DNA from: Burkholderia sp. OK233
GTDB taxonomy: Bacteria; Pseudomonadota; Gammaproteobacteria; Burkholderiales; Burkholderiaceae
DNA length: 64,000 nucleotides
Assembly (NCBI RefSeq): GCF_900230185.1
Contig: NZ_OCSR01000001.1
Span: 5,394,001 to 5,458,000, forward strand
Direction of reading: 5' to 3'
A model generated the notes under the pieces. It worked only from the letters and a program-made list of their open reading frames with translations, was not told the DNA's origin and made no database searches. This document shows, one piece after another, positions 25,284 through 34,083 of this stretch. Each line of letters opens with the position of its first letter. The stretch's first letter is position 1. Both the position numbers and the translations under genes were made by a program.

Positions 25284-25752
25284 TTCGCCGGTTTGGGAAT
25301 CTCGGCGACGTAGCCGCCGGGAAACTCGACCATTGCCGTACGCCCTTCAACTGTCCTGTTCACCGACGACAACACCTTCACGCCGACGCCCTGCGCCTTC
25401 GCGAGCGTCGCGTCGATATCGGCAACCAGATAGCCGGTGACTTCGCGGCCGAACGGATAAGGCAGCTTGCCGTCGGTCACGAACACAAGCATGGTGCCGA
25501 AGCCGTGCCGCCGAACGTCGCGACAAAACTGTCGACGAACGCGTCGATGTCCTGGCTCGCCACATAAACGTGTGTCGTGTCGTACTGCGGACCGACTGAC
25601 ACGACCGGCAGGCTCTTTCCGCCGTTCTGATGATCGGCCTCGGCGAAAGCCGGCGAGCCGCCCAGCGCCATGCCGAGCGCTGCGACCGACACAATCGATG
25701 TAATCGACACGACAGCGTCCCGCAACAACCGAATCATCCTGACGGTATTCAT
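25280..25752 (-). pseudogene. secreted VOC (glyoxalase-like) protein, frameshifted and internally deleted
   Basis: The N-terminal part, from the ATG at 25752, has a signal peptide (VSVAALGMALGGSPAFA) and the start of a VOC fold (DTTHVYVASQDIDAFVDSFV). It stops early after TASAPCLCS. The C-terminal part (MLVFVTDGKLPYPFGREVTG, then VNRTVEGRTAMVEFPGGYVA) is in another frame that joins near 25490-25510. From memory of Burkholderia homologues, about 25 residues between the two parts are also missing, so an internal deletion with a frameshift is more likely than a single sequencing error. The product is probably not functional. Upstream XapX and downstream AlgE-like genes are intact. Confidence 0.7.
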
Positions 25753-25881
25753 AAAACAGATCCTTACTGGTAGTGGATGCCCCAGCCTTGCGCGGCGCAA
25801 TCAGATTCCGACTTTCGGCATGCACGTCTTGCGCACCAGCACAGCGAGCACGAAAAACGCGGCGAGCGGCAACAGCAGCGC

Positions 25882-26118
25882 CTACTGATCCTCGTTGCAT
25901 AGCGGAGTCGGCTTGTTGCTGGCGACAGGCGGCGCGCCTTGGGTTTGTGCATCGGGCGCGCGTATGCGCGTCTGTACGAACGGAATCGCATGCTCGCCAA
26001 TCACGATGCCAAGCAACCCCGCAAGCGCGATCAGCGGAGGCGCGGGCGATTGCACACGCACAAGGTAATACAGCAGGCCGACCACGAGGCCCGCACCCAT
26101 TGCAATCAGATATGACAT
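25882..26118 (-). CDS. XapX-domain small membrane protein
   Basis: A 78-residue protein. Residues 1-50 carry the XapX pattern with two membrane segments (MSYLIAMGAGLVVGLLYYLV and PLIALAGLLGIVIGEHAIPF). A hydrophilic tail of about 25 residues follows. The function of XapX proteins is not established. The gene begins three bases after the DoxX stop, so translation is probably coupled. After the TAG stop the same frame continues for 26 more codons with a hydrophobic segment (25801-25881). Confidence 0.8.
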   Translation of the reverse strand: MSYLIAMGAGLVVGLLYYLVRVQSPAPPLIALAGLLGIVIGEHAIPFVQTRIRAPDAQTQGAPPVASNKPTPLCNEDQ

Positions 26119-26121
26119 GGT

Positions 26122-26565
26122 TCACTCCTCATGCGCCGCCGCGGACGCGCCGTGCGCTCGGGCCTGCCGTTGCCCGGACGGATGCGACCGCAGCGCAATC
26201 CGGTAGTGTCCTGCGCCGCCGATCGCGATCGTTCCGAACATGATCAGCAGCATCCACGCGAATTGCCCCTGGGCCAGCGTCCATTCGCGATGCACAAGAC
26301 CCAGCGCGACCACGCAGACCACCATGATCGGCAGCGCGGCAAGCCGCGTCGCAATGCCCGCGATCATCAGCAGCGGACACACGACCTCCGCGAAGATCGC
26401 AAAACCGAGTGTCAGCGTCTTGCCGAAATGCAACGGGTCTTCGATTGCCTCGAACTGACTCGCGTAGTGGACTGCCTTCGGCAGTCCATGTACGAGCAGC
26501 ACGAGCACGCTCGCTGTGACGCGCAGAAACAGCAACGCCACATCGGGAGTGAGAAAACGCTTCAT
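26122..26565 (-). CDS. DoxX-family membrane protein
   Basis: A 147-residue protein with four predicted membrane segments: LLFLRVTASVLVLLVHGLPK, then FAIFAEVVCPLLMIAGIATR, LAALPIMVVCVVALGLVH and FAWMLLIMFGTIAIGGAGHY. This is the DoxX/YphA pattern. DoxX proteins are small inner-membrane proteins; some act with thioredoxin-type or quinone-linked redox partners. The ATG at 26565 is used because the 39 residues before it in the open frame are basic and unlike the family. It follows the amidohydrolase gene by 13 bases. Confidence 0.88.
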   Translation of the reverse strand: MKRFLTPDVALLFLRVTASVLVLLVHGLPKAVHYASQFEAIEDPLHFGKTLTLGFAIFAEVVCPLLMIAGIATRLAALPIMVVCVVALGLVHREWTLAQGQFAWMLLIMFGTIAIGGAGHYRIALRSHPSGQRQARAHGASAAAHEE

Positions 26566-26578
26566 CGCCTGCCTGCTC

Positions 26579-28456
26579 CTAGAACGCGAAACAACTGCAG
26601 CCGAGCGCGCCCCAGAACGCGTTCGCATCGCCAGCCGGCACGTTGCTGCGCCATGCCCACGCATGCGCGTGACGATGCACACCGCACAGGTTCACGCACG
26701 CGTCATTGCACGATTGCACGAGCGGCGCCGCGGGACGATAGCGCGCATAGCCGCCGTACTTCGCGACGGGCGACCACGCGGGGCTAACGGGCAGCGCAGG
26801 CGGATCGAACGTTTCGAACTCTTCGGCCGCGTAGACAATCCGCCCATTGACCGCCGTCAGCACCGAGGTCAGATGCTTGATGCCGTATTCTTCCATCGTG
26901 AAATAGTCGTCGCTCAGCACCGCAAAATCGGCAAGCTGGCCAGGCACGAGCGCGCCCTTCTTCGTCTCTTCATTCGAGAACCACGCGCTACCCACCGTAT
27001 AGCGGCGCAGTGCCTCCATGCGATCCAGCCGGTCCTGCGCGGCGTACATCAGCGTGCCGCCCACCGTGCGCCCCGAAACAAGCCAGTACAGCGAAACGAA
27101 CGGATTGAAGCTCGCGACGCGCGTCGCGTCCGTCCCCGCGCCAACGGGCAGTCCCGCCGCGAGCATCTGCCGCACAGGCGGCGTGCGCGCGGCGGCTTCG
27201 GCGCCATAGCGGGCAATGAAGTATTCGCCCTGATACGCCATCCGGTGCTGGACGGCGATGCCGCCGCCCAGTGCCGCAATGCGGTCGATGTTGCGCGCCG
27301 AAATGGTTTCGCAGTGGTCGAAGAACCAGCGCAGGCCGTTGAACGGCGTGTCCTGGTTGACACGCTCGAACACGTTGAGGAAGCGGTCGATCGATTCGTC
27401 GTAAGTCGCATGCAGCCGGAACGGCCAGCGGTTTTGCACGAGCAGCCGCACGACAGATTCGAGTTCGCTTTCCATCACGTCCGGTAGGTCCGGACGCGGC
27501 TCCAGAAAATCTTCGAAGTCCGCGCCGGAGAACACGAGCATTTCGCCGGCGCCATTCATCTTCAGGAAATCGTCGCCGTCACCTGGTTTGGTGACCTTGA
27601 CCCACCTCGCGAAGTCTTCGATTTCCTTCTTCGCGTTCTGCGTGAACAGGTTGTACGCGATTCGCACGGTCAGCTCGTTACGCTTCGCGAGTTCCATGAT
27701 GACGGCGTAGTCGTCGGGATAAGACTGGTAGCCACCGCCTGCGTCGATCGCGCTCGTCACGCCAAGGCGGTTGAGTTCGCGCATGAACTGACGCGACGAA
27801 TTCAACTGGTCGTCGAGCGGCAGCTTCGGTCCTTTTGCTAGCGTCGCGTACAGCAGACCCGCATTCGGACGCGCGATCAGCATGCCGGTCGGATTGCCGC
27901 GGCGGTCGTGCTGGATCTCGCCGCCCGGCGGATTCGGTGTATCACGGTCATAGCCGACCGCACGCAGCGCGGCAGCGTTCAGCAGTGCGCTGTCGTAGAG
28001 ATGCAGGATGAAGACGGGCGTATCCGGCGCGATCGCGTTGATCTCCTCAAGCGTCGGCCCGCGTTTTTCCGCAAACTGAAATTCGTTCCATCCACCGATA
28101 ACGCGCACCCACTGCGGCGCGGGCGTGCGCGCGACCTGCGCGCGCAGCATCTCGAGCGCGTCGCGCAGCGAGGGCACGCCATCCCAGCGCAGTTCCAGAT
28201 TGAAATTCAAACCGCCACGAATGATGTGAAGATGCGAATCGTTGAGCCCGGGAACGACCGTGCGTCCCTTCAGATCGATGCGGCGCGTGGACTCGTTCGC
28301 CCATTGCATCATGTCATGGTCGTTGCCGCTCGCAACGATCTCGCCCTTCGCGATGGCGAGCGCCGTCACGAACGAACGCTTGTCGTCCTGCGTCGCAATC
28401 TTGCCGTTATAGATCACCAGGTCCGCAATGCGGCTGGGCTGAATCGGTGCGGTCAT
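26579..28456 (-). CDS. amidohydrolase family protein, YtcJ-like (Amidohydro_3)
   Basis: A 625-residue metal-dependent hydrolase. The N-terminal composite domain (DLVIYNGKIATQDD) is followed by the metal motif GLNDSHLH with His75 and His77. Later come VRIAYNLFTQ, FDHCETISARNIDRIAALGG and a C-terminal return to the small domain (LTSVLTAVNGRIVYAAEEFE). The YtcJ/Amidohydro_3 branch cleaves amide or related bonds in diverse small molecules; the substrate is unknown. A Cys-rich tail (CNDACVNLCGVH, then GCSCFAF) is unusual for the family. It lies between the isochorismatase-type hydrolase and DoxX on one strand. Confidence 0.9.
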   Translation of the reverse strand: MTAPIQPSRIADLVIYNGKIATQDDKRSFVTALAIAKGEIVASGNDHDMMQWANESTRRIDLKGRTVVPGLNDSHLHIIRGGLNFNLELRWDGVPSLRDALEMLRAQVARTPAPQWVRVIGGWNEFQFAEKRGPTLEEINAIAPDTPVFILHLYDSALLNAAALRAVGYDRDTPNPPGGEIQHDRRGNPTGMLIARPNAGLLYATLAKGPKLPLDDQLNSSRQFMRELNRLGVTSAIDAGGGYQSYPDDYAVIMELAKRNELTVRIAYNLFTQNAKKEIEDFARWVKVTKPGDGDDFLKMNGAGEMLVFSGADFEDFLEPRPDLPDVMESELESVVRLLVQNRWPFRLHATYDESIDRFLNVFERVNQDTPFNGLRWFFDHCETISARNIDRIAALGGGIAVQHRMAYQGEYFIARYGAEAAARTPPVRQMLAAGLPVGAGTDATRVASFNPFVSLYWLVSGRTVGGTLMYAAQDRLDRMEALRRYTVGSAWFSNEETKKGALVPGQLADFAVLSDDYFTMEEYGIKHLTSVLTAVNGRIVYAAEEFETFDPPALPVSPAWSPVAKYGGYARYRPAAPLVQSCNDACVNLCGVHRHAHAWAWRSNVPAGDANAFWGALGCSCFAF

Positions 28457-28547
28457 CGTCGCTCTCCGTGATGTTTGGTCAGACGCGTTTCACGCGCGAC
28501 GACAACCGCGTCTCGCGTGAAAAAATCGCGTGAGGCAATCAGTCCGC

Positions 28548-29174
28548 CTAGCTCGCGTGCCCACCGAGAATCTGCTTCGCGTAGCGCACGCCAATGCCAT
28601 ACGAGGTGTGTTCCTTGAAGATCTCCATGCAGCCCTCGTACGTTTCGCCACGCGCCCAGTCACGTTGCAGTTCGCACATGAACTGCACCGAGGTCAGCGG
28701 CACCGCGCCCGCCTGGATGACACGCTGCACGGCACGCTCATGGGCTTCCGCGGTGATGTCGCCGCAGGCGTCCGTCGGCACATAGATCTCGAAGCCTTCG
28801 GCCAGCATCTGCACGGTCGGGAAGGCGACGCACACTTCCGTCCACAGGCCCGCGATCACGATCTTCTTGCGGCCCGTCGCCTTGATCGCGTCGCGAAAGC
28901 CCTTGTCTTCCCACGAATTCATCGACGAGCGATCGATCGGTTTGATCTGCGGAAACACCGATTGCACTTCCGGCAGCAGTTGGCCACTGAAGGTATCGGC
29001 GGCGACCGTCGTCAGAACGGTCGGCACCTTGAAGAGCTTCGCGGTCTTCGCGAGGATCTGAATGTTGTGAAGGATGGTGGTGCGCTCGTGCGAGTGCGTG
29101 CCGAAAAACATCTGCGGCTGATGGTCGATAAGCGCGAGCGCGCACGTGTCGGGCGTCAACAGTTCATGGGCCAT
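28548..29174 (-). CDS. isochorismatase-type cysteine hydrolase, YcaC-like
   Basis: A 208-residue protein of the isochorismatase/nicotinamidase fold. The catalytic Asp17 lies in ALIDHQPQMFFG and the nucleophile Cys115 in AGLWTEVCVAFP. The cis-peptide region is followed by VPTDACGDITAEAHERAVQR. The YcaC branch contains octameric hydrolases with unknown physiological substrates. The ATG at 29174 is used, with GGAG upstream; the open frame extends 18 codons further. It is first in the leftward run with amidohydrolase, DoxX, XapX, VOC and the AlgE-like channel, which suggests degradation of an imported amide or ester. Confidence 0.9.
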   Translation of the reverse strand: MAHELLTPDTCALALIDHQPQMFFGTHSHERTTILHNIQILAKTAKLFKVPTVLTTVAADTFSGQLLPEVQSVFPQIKPIDRSSMNSWEDKGFRDAIKATGRKKIVIAGLWTEVCVAFPTVQMLAEGFEIYVPTDACGDITAEAHERAVQRVIQAGAVPLTSVQFMCELQRDWARGETYEGCMEIFKEHTSYGIGVRYAKQILGGHAS

Positions 29175-29374
29175 GAGTAGCTCCAATTTGCGAGAGTGCA
29201 AGGATCCGCACGGTTGCACGAAGGCCACCGTGTCAGCGTCCGGTTAGTGGATGGGTCGAGTCGATGTTGCATCGGCGAGGCGGATGCGAACGGCTTCCCG
29301 GCGCAACTTGAGCGCGAGTTTCACCATGCCGCAATGGCACCCCGACAAGGTATAACTTCGTACCCTGCCGGGAC

Positions 29375-29392
29375 ATTACATATTTATGTAGC
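29375..29392. promoter_or_regulatory. TATGTAAT dyad upstream of poxB, distal
   Basis: ATTACATA, TT, TATGTAGC: the left arm is perfect and the right arm matches six of eight bases. Its sequence is almost the reverse complement of the site at 16066-16083. It lies about 260 bases before the poxB ATG. Confidence 0.5.
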
Positions 29393-29468
29393 GCGGTGGT
29401 CCACGCCAGGTTCGGGTGCCTCGCCTCGTTGCTCGACCGGCGTGGAGCGCGAATTGCCTCGCCACGAT

Positions 29469-29486
29469 GTTCCAGATTTATGTAAT
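29469..29486. promoter_or_regulatory. TATGTAAT site upstream of poxB, proximal
   Basis: The right arm TATGTAAT (29479-29486) is perfect, the left arm is weak. A CTATCG element follows 24 bases later, which places the site near -40 of a possible poxB promoter. A regulator bound here could contact RNA polymerase directly. Confidence 0.45.
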
Positions 29487-29648
29487 GGTCGCCTTAAGAC
29501 CGACCAACTACTATCGGGCACGTCGCATGGCGAACAGGTCTTCATTCGTCCTGCGCCAATGGACGACGCACTCACGCGGGATGCGTTTCTTTCGTCTCTC
29601 CAGACCGCATCCGATCCGTACCAAATTCTTAATCTATGGAGATGTGAA

Positions 29649-31370
29649 ATGGCAACGATAGCTGCCGACTACATGGTTGGTGCACTGGTAAATGCGGGCG
29701 TGAAGCGTGTGTTCGGCGTGGTTGGAGATTCGCTGAATGGATTCACGGATTCCCTGCGCCGGGAAGGTTCAATTGAATGGGTTCACATGCGGCATGAGGA
29801 AAGCGCGGCATTCGCAGCCGGCGCCGAAGCCCATCTCACGGGGCAACTCGCAGTCTGTTGCGGGAGCTGCGGTCCGGGAAACCTGCACCTGATCAACGGC
29901 CTGTTCGACTGCCAACGTAGCGGCGTTCCTGTCCTCGCTATCGCCGCGCATATTCCAAGTTCGGAAATCGGCATCGACTATTTTCAGTCGACCCATCCCG
30001 AAGTGCTCTTCAAGGAATGTAGTCACTACGTCGAACTCGTCACCCACCCCGACCAACTGCCGCAAATTCTGGGCCGTGCCATCCGGACGGCAGTTGCGCG
30101 TAAAGGGGTCGCTGTTGTCGTCATACCTGGCAATGTGGCACTCGGTCCGCTCACAAAACCTGTGCCGAACTGGAGCGCACCGTCCGCTCCGATGATTCGC
30201 CCCGCGGACGCCGACATCGCGAAACTCGCACTTCTGTTGAACCAGTCGTCGCGCGTGACGTTGCTTTGTGGAGCGGGTTGCAAGGATTCGCACGCGGAAG
30301 TCGTAGAACTCGCCCGCAAGCTGCAAGCGCCGATCGTGCACTCGCTGCGAGGAAAGGAGTACATCGAATACGACAACCCGTTCGATGTGGGAATGACAGG
30401 CCTTGTCGGATTCTCCTCCGGGTATTCCGCGATGAAGAGCTGCGACATGCTCCTGATGTTGGGTACCGACTTTCCTTATCGACAGTTCTATCCGGAGGGA
30501 GTGACCATCGCGCAAGTCGATACCAGGGCAGAAGCCCTCGGCAATCGATGCCCGATCGAGCTTGGCGTATTGGGAACGGTCAAGGATACGCTCAACGAAC
30601 TTCTCCCCATGGTTCAGCAGAATACGGACAGCAGCTTCCTGAATCGTGCGCTCGACGATTATCGCAAGGCTCGCGCGAATCTGGATTCGCTGGCCGAACC
30701 CGAAGTGGGCAGCAGCACCATTCATCCGCAATACGTGACCCGGCTCGTCAGCGAACACGCCAACGAGGATGCCATCTTCTCCTGCGACGTCGGCACCCCC
30801 ATTGCATGGACAGCCCGATATCTGAAGATGAACGGCAAACGGCGGCTGGTTGGTTCCTTCAATCATGGTTCGATGGCTAACTCGCTCCTCCACTCGATTG
30901 GCGCGCAGGCCGCTTTCAGGGACCGGCAGGTGATCTCGATGTCGGGTGACGGCGGCTTCACCATGATGATGGGTGAATTTCTCACGCTGATTCAGGCAGG
31001 GTTGCCGGTCAAAGTCGTCGTGCTCAACAATGGAACGCTGGGCTTCGTGGAAATGGAGATGAAGGCCAGTGGGTTCGTCGATACGGGATGCGACCTGAAA
31101 AATCCGAACTTCGCCGCAATGGCCAATGCGATCGGAATCAAAGGCATACGCGTCGAACACCCTGCGGAGCTGGAAGGCGCGCTAAGCGAAGCATTCGCCC
31201 ATCCGGGTCCGGCGCTAGTCGATGTAGTAAGCGCACGTCAGGAGCTCGTGATGCCTCCCACGACCAGCGCTGACCAGGCTTACCACTTCGGCCTGTTTAT
31301 GCTTCGTGCCGTCATGGACGGTCGAGGCCAGCAACTCATCGATCTCGCAAAGGTCAATCTGTTCCGATAA
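29649..31370 (+). CDS. poxB: pyruvate:ubiquinone oxidoreductase PoxB, first copy
   Basis: A 573-residue thiamine-diphosphate flavoprotein that matches E. coli PoxB (572 residues) along its length. The cofactor-activating Glu50 (MRHEESAAFAAGAEA), CCGSCGPGNLHLINGLFDC, AIAAHIPSSEIG, the TPP/Mg motif GDGGFTMMMGEF with LNNGTLGF, and the C-terminal membrane-binding tail (MLRAVMDGRGQQLIDLAK) are all present. It oxidises pyruvate to acetate and CO2 and passes electrons to ubiquinone at the inner membrane. GGAG precedes the ATG at 29649. An MFS gene follows 51 bases later. The second copy at 55301-57022 is the same length and closely similar. Confidence 0.93.
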   Translation: MATIAADYMVGALVNAGVKRVFGVVGDSLNGFTDSLRREGSIEWVHMRHEESAAFAAGAEAHLTGQLAVCCGSCGPGNLHLINGLFDCQRSGVPVLAIAAHIPSSEIGIDYFQSTHPEVLFKECSHYVELVTHPDQLPQILGRAIRTAVARKGVAVVVIPGNVALGPLTKPVPNWSAPSAPMIRPADADIAKLALLLNQSSRVTLLCGAGCKDSHAEVVELARKLQAPIVHSLRGKEYIEYDNPFDVGMTGLVGFSSGYSAMKSCDMLLMLGTDFPYRQFYPEGVTIAQVDTRAEALGNRCPIELGVLGTVKDTLNELLPMVQQNTDSSFLNRALDDYRKARANLDSLAEPEVGSSTIHPQYVTRLVSEHANEDAIFSCDVGTPIAWTARYLKMNGKRRLVGSFNHGSMANSLLHSIGAQAAFRDRQVISMSGDGGFTMMMGEFLTLIQAGLPVKVVVLNNGTLGFVEMEMKASGFVDTGCDLKNPNFAAMANAIGIKGIRVEHPAELEGALSEAFAHPGPALVDVVSARQELVMPPTTSADQAYHFGLFMLRAVMDGRGQQLIDLAKVNLFR

Positions 31371-31421
31371 TGCAGTCCGCAAGCGTGTAGGGACCGTTAT
31401 CCACGCAATGGGAATCGAACC

Positions 31422-32696
31422 ATGTCCAGCAAAATCGTCGGCACTGTAGATGCTCCATCCGAGCGCGAACCTATCCACATGGGTTTCGTCATCGCCTGGC
31501 TTTTCTGTGCCGCGTTCTACTTCATGCAGTACATGCTGCGTTCCGCGCCGGGCGTGATGGTGCCCGAGTTGAGTGCGGCGTTCGCGCGCGATGCGCTGGG
31601 CGTGGGTGCGCTCGTGGGCCTGTACTACTACACCTATGCGCTGTTCTCGATCCTTTGCGGCGCGCTGCTCGATCGGCTCGGCGGCAAGGCGGTCATTCCG
31701 GCCGGCATCGTTCTCGTTGCTGTGGGGGCGGCCCTGTTTGGCCTGGGCAGCGTGGAGGCCGCGCAGGTCGGCCGCCTGTTGCAAGGCGCGGGTTCGGCGT
31801 GTGGCTTTATCGGCGCGGTGTATCTCGCCACGCACGGCTTTCCTCCACGCTCTCTTGCGACGGCGGTAGGATTCACTCAATGCTTCGGCATGCTGGGAGG
31901 CTCCGCGGGTCAGTTCGCCGTTGCGCCGCTCATTCACGGCCTCATCACATGGCAGCAGTTCTGGTGGCTGTCCGGCCTCGTCATCTTTGTGATCGCCGCG
32001 CTGGTGCTAGTCGTAACGCCGGCAGCCCATGACGACAGCCCGGCTAGCCAAGGGCAGTGGATGAAGATGTTCGTGCCGTACAAGCAGGTACTCACCAATC
32101 CGCAGTCCTACCTTTGCGGCTTCTGCGCCGGCCTGCTCTTCTTGCCGACTACGATTGGCGACATGATCTGGGGCATTCCATTCCTGCACAACGGTCTCGA
32201 CGTCAGCTATGGAGAGGCGGTCAACCGCGCGAGCATGGTGCCGCTCGGTTGGGTGATCGGCTGCCCGCTGTTAGGCTACCTGTCTGACCGTCTGGGTCGC
32301 CGCAAGCCGGTATTGATTGCCGGTGCGCTGCTGATGCTGGTGTCAGGCACCGGCATTTTCTATCTGCCGGCCAGCGTGGCGCCGCCTTACGTGCTCGGCC
32401 TGTTGCTCGGCATCGGCTCCGGGGCGGCGATGCTGCCCTACACGGTGATCAAGGAAGTCAACCCCGACAACGTGAAAGGCAGCGCCAGCGGTGCCATCAA
32501 TTTTCTGGTGTTCACCTTCAGCGCGTTGCTCACGCCCGTGTACGGCAAGCTGCTCGCGCATCATGCGAACGGCGGCACGATGAACCTGTCCGCATTCCGG
32601 GCAGCCGGTTCGTGGCTGCTCGGTGGCATCGTGCTAGCCATGGTGCTCGCGATGTTCATGCGCGAGACCGGACCGCGCGGACGCGCGAACGCGTGA
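31422..32696 (+). CDS. MFS transporter
   Basis: A 424-residue major facilitator with about 12 membrane segments. The loop 2-3 motif is GALLDRLGGKAV and the second-half motif is GYLSDRLGRRKPV. The N-terminus carries a hydrophilic lead of about 20 residues, then GFVIAWLFCAAFYFMQYMLR. The substrate cannot be read from the sequence; location 51 bases after poxB suggests export or uptake of an organic acid such as acetate or pyruvate. Its transcript ends at the hairpin 32701-32741. Confidence 0.92.
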   Translation: MSSKIVGTVDAPSEREPIHMGFVIAWLFCAAFYFMQYMLRSAPGVMVPELSAAFARDALGVGALVGLYYYTYALFSILCGALLDRLGGKAVIPAGIVLVAVGAALFGLGSVEAAQVGRLLQGAGSACGFIGAVYLATHGFPPRSLATAVGFTQCFGMLGGSAGQFAVAPLIHGLITWQQFWWLSGLVIFVIAALVLVVTPAAHDDSPASQGQWMKMFVPYKQVLTNPQSYLCGFCAGLLFLPTTIGDMIWGIPFLHNGLDVSYGEAVNRASMVPLGWVIGCPLLGYLSDRLGRRKPVLIAGALLMLVSGTGIFYLPASVAPPYVLGLLLGIGSGAAMLPYTVIKEVNPDNVKGSASGAINFLVFTFSALLTPVYGKLLAHHANGGTMNLSAFRAAGSWLLGGIVLAMVLAMFMRETGPRGRANA

Positions 32697-32700
32697 GGGC

Positions 32701-32741
32701 GCGCCAGGTTCGCCCGCAAGGTTGATCCTTGAACCTGGCGC
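32701..32741. terminator. strong bidirectional terminator hairpin
   Basis: GCGCCAGGTTC at 32701-32711 pairs perfectly with GAACCTGGCGC at 32731-32741. The 19-base loop contains an AAGG/CCTT dyad, so the stem may be longer. It lies exactly between the convergent MFS and acyl-CoA dehydrogenase genes. Confidence 0.75.
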
Positions 32742-32747
32742 TATCCG

Positions 32748-33992
32748 TTACACCGACGCCATCAGGTAGGGATTAGCCTTCCCCGGCTCATAGGGCTGCG
32801 CCTTGAGTTCCATCCGTGCAATGCTCTGCAGGTGAACCTCGTCCGGGCCATCGGCGAACCGCAACGCACGGCCCCAGGTCCAGCTATCGGCCAATGGCGT
32901 GTCGGGGCTCAACCCCATCGCGCCGAACACCTGCATCGCCCGCTCGCAAACGGCGGTGTGAACACTTGGTACGAGCGCCTTGATCATCGAGATCTCCTTG
33001 CGCGCGTCCTTCGCACCCACGTTGTCGATCATCCACGCGGCTTTGAGCACAAACAGCCTTGCCTGATCGATTTCGATTCTGGACTTCGCGATCCACTCGG
33101 CGACCGTCCCGTGTTCAAACAGCGTCTTGCCGAATGCCGTGCGCGCCTGGGCCCGCTCCACCATCAACTCGAGCGCCAGTTCCGCGGCGCCAATCGAGCG
33201 CATGCAGTGGTGAATCCGTCCTGGCCCAAGACGCGCCTGCGCCAGTGCAAAGCCGCTGCCCTCTTCACCGAGGAGATTCGATCGCGGCACGCGCACGCCT
33301 TTGAACTCGATCTCGCAGTGGCCTTCCGGCGCCACGTGATTGACCACCGGGATATTGCGGATCACCTTGACGCCGGGTGTATCGCGGGGCACGAGAATCA
33401 TGCTCTGCTGACTGTGGCTCGGCGCGTCCGGATCCGTTTTGCCCATCACGATGAAGATCGAGCAATTCGGATGGGCTGCATTCGTGATGAACCACTTGCG
33501 GCCGTCGATGACATAGTCGTCCCCGTCACGACGAATCGACGTGGTGATATTGGTCGCGTCCGAGGAGGCCACCGCCGGCTCCGTCATCGCAAACGCCGAG
33601 CGGATCTTGCCGTCGAGAAGGGGCTTGAGCCACTGCTCACGTTGAGCGGGCGTGGCAAACATATGGAGCAGTTCCATATTGCCCGTGTCCGGCGCATTGC
33701 AGTTGAACACCTCGGACGCCCACGACACCCGTCCCATGATTTCAGCGAGGGGCGCGTACTCGAGATTGGTCAGACGGGTACCGGGCTCGTCATCGCGCAG
33801 ATGCGGCAGGAACAGGTTCCAGAGACCCTCTTCACGCGCCTGCTCCTTCAAGGTCTCCATAAAGGAAACCGGATATTGACCCGCACTCACTTCATCGTGC
33901 CATTGCCGGATGCGCGGAACGATGTGCGTGTCCATGAACGCACGCACCTGGATGCGCAGCGCTTCGACTTTCGGGCTGTATGCAAAGTCCAT
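32748..33992 (-). CDS. acyl-CoA dehydrogenase
   Basis: A 414-residue FAD-dependent acyl-CoA dehydrogenase. The signatures AFAMTEPAVASSDATNI, DGRKWFITNAAHPN and RVPRSNLLGEEGSGF are present, as is the C-terminal helical bundle with ALRFADGPDEVHL. It introduces the alpha-beta double bond into an acyl-CoA and passes electrons to ETF. The length and the order with SDR, APH-type kinase and histidine phosphatase match the ACAD10/11-like catabolic cluster of proteobacteria, whose substrates are often branched or hydroxylated acyl-CoAs. Substrate unassigned. Confidence 0.93.
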   Translation of the reverse strand: MDFAYSPKVEALRIQVRAFMDTHIVPRIRQWHDEVSAGQYPVSFMETLKEQAREEGLWNLFLPHLRDDEPGTRLTNLEYAPLAEIMGRVSWASEVFNCNAPDTGNMELLHMFATPAQREQWLKPLLDGKIRSAFAMTEPAVASSDATNITTSIRRDGDDYVIDGRKWFITNAAHPNCSIFIVMGKTDPDAPSHSQQSMILVPRDTPGVKVIRNIPVVNHVAPEGHCEIEFKGVRVPRSNLLGEEGSGFALAQARLGPGRIHHCMRSIGAAELALELMVERAQARTAFGKTLFEHGTVAEWIAKSRIEIDQARLFVLKAAWMIDNVGAKDARKEISMIKALVPSVHTAVCERAMQVFGAMGLSPDTPLADSWTWGRALRFADGPDEVHLQSIARMELKAQPYEPGKANPYLMASV

Positions 33993-34083
33993 TTTTTACT
34001 CTTCCATAATCTGATTAGTGTCGTCGACGAATCGGCAACCGGGCGGCCAACAGCGCGGTCAATACCGTGCCTCGACCACATGA

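Larger units (their letters stand above)
29175..29648. promoter_or_regulatory. 474-base divergent region upstream of poxB
   Basis: The reading frame of poxB is open through part of this stretch, but no domain is encoded there and the real start is at 29649. It carries two TATGTAAT-type sites, at 29375-29392 and 29469-29486, and a possible -10 CTATCG at 29511-29516. It also holds the promoter of the leftward isochorismatase-type gene. No other structure is recognised. Confidence 0.5.

Noticed and set aside
29196..29648. N-terminal extension of poxB by 151 codons
   Set aside because: No similarity to PoxB, contains the regulatory dyads, and the ATG at 29649 has a ribosome site and matches the E. 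coli start.
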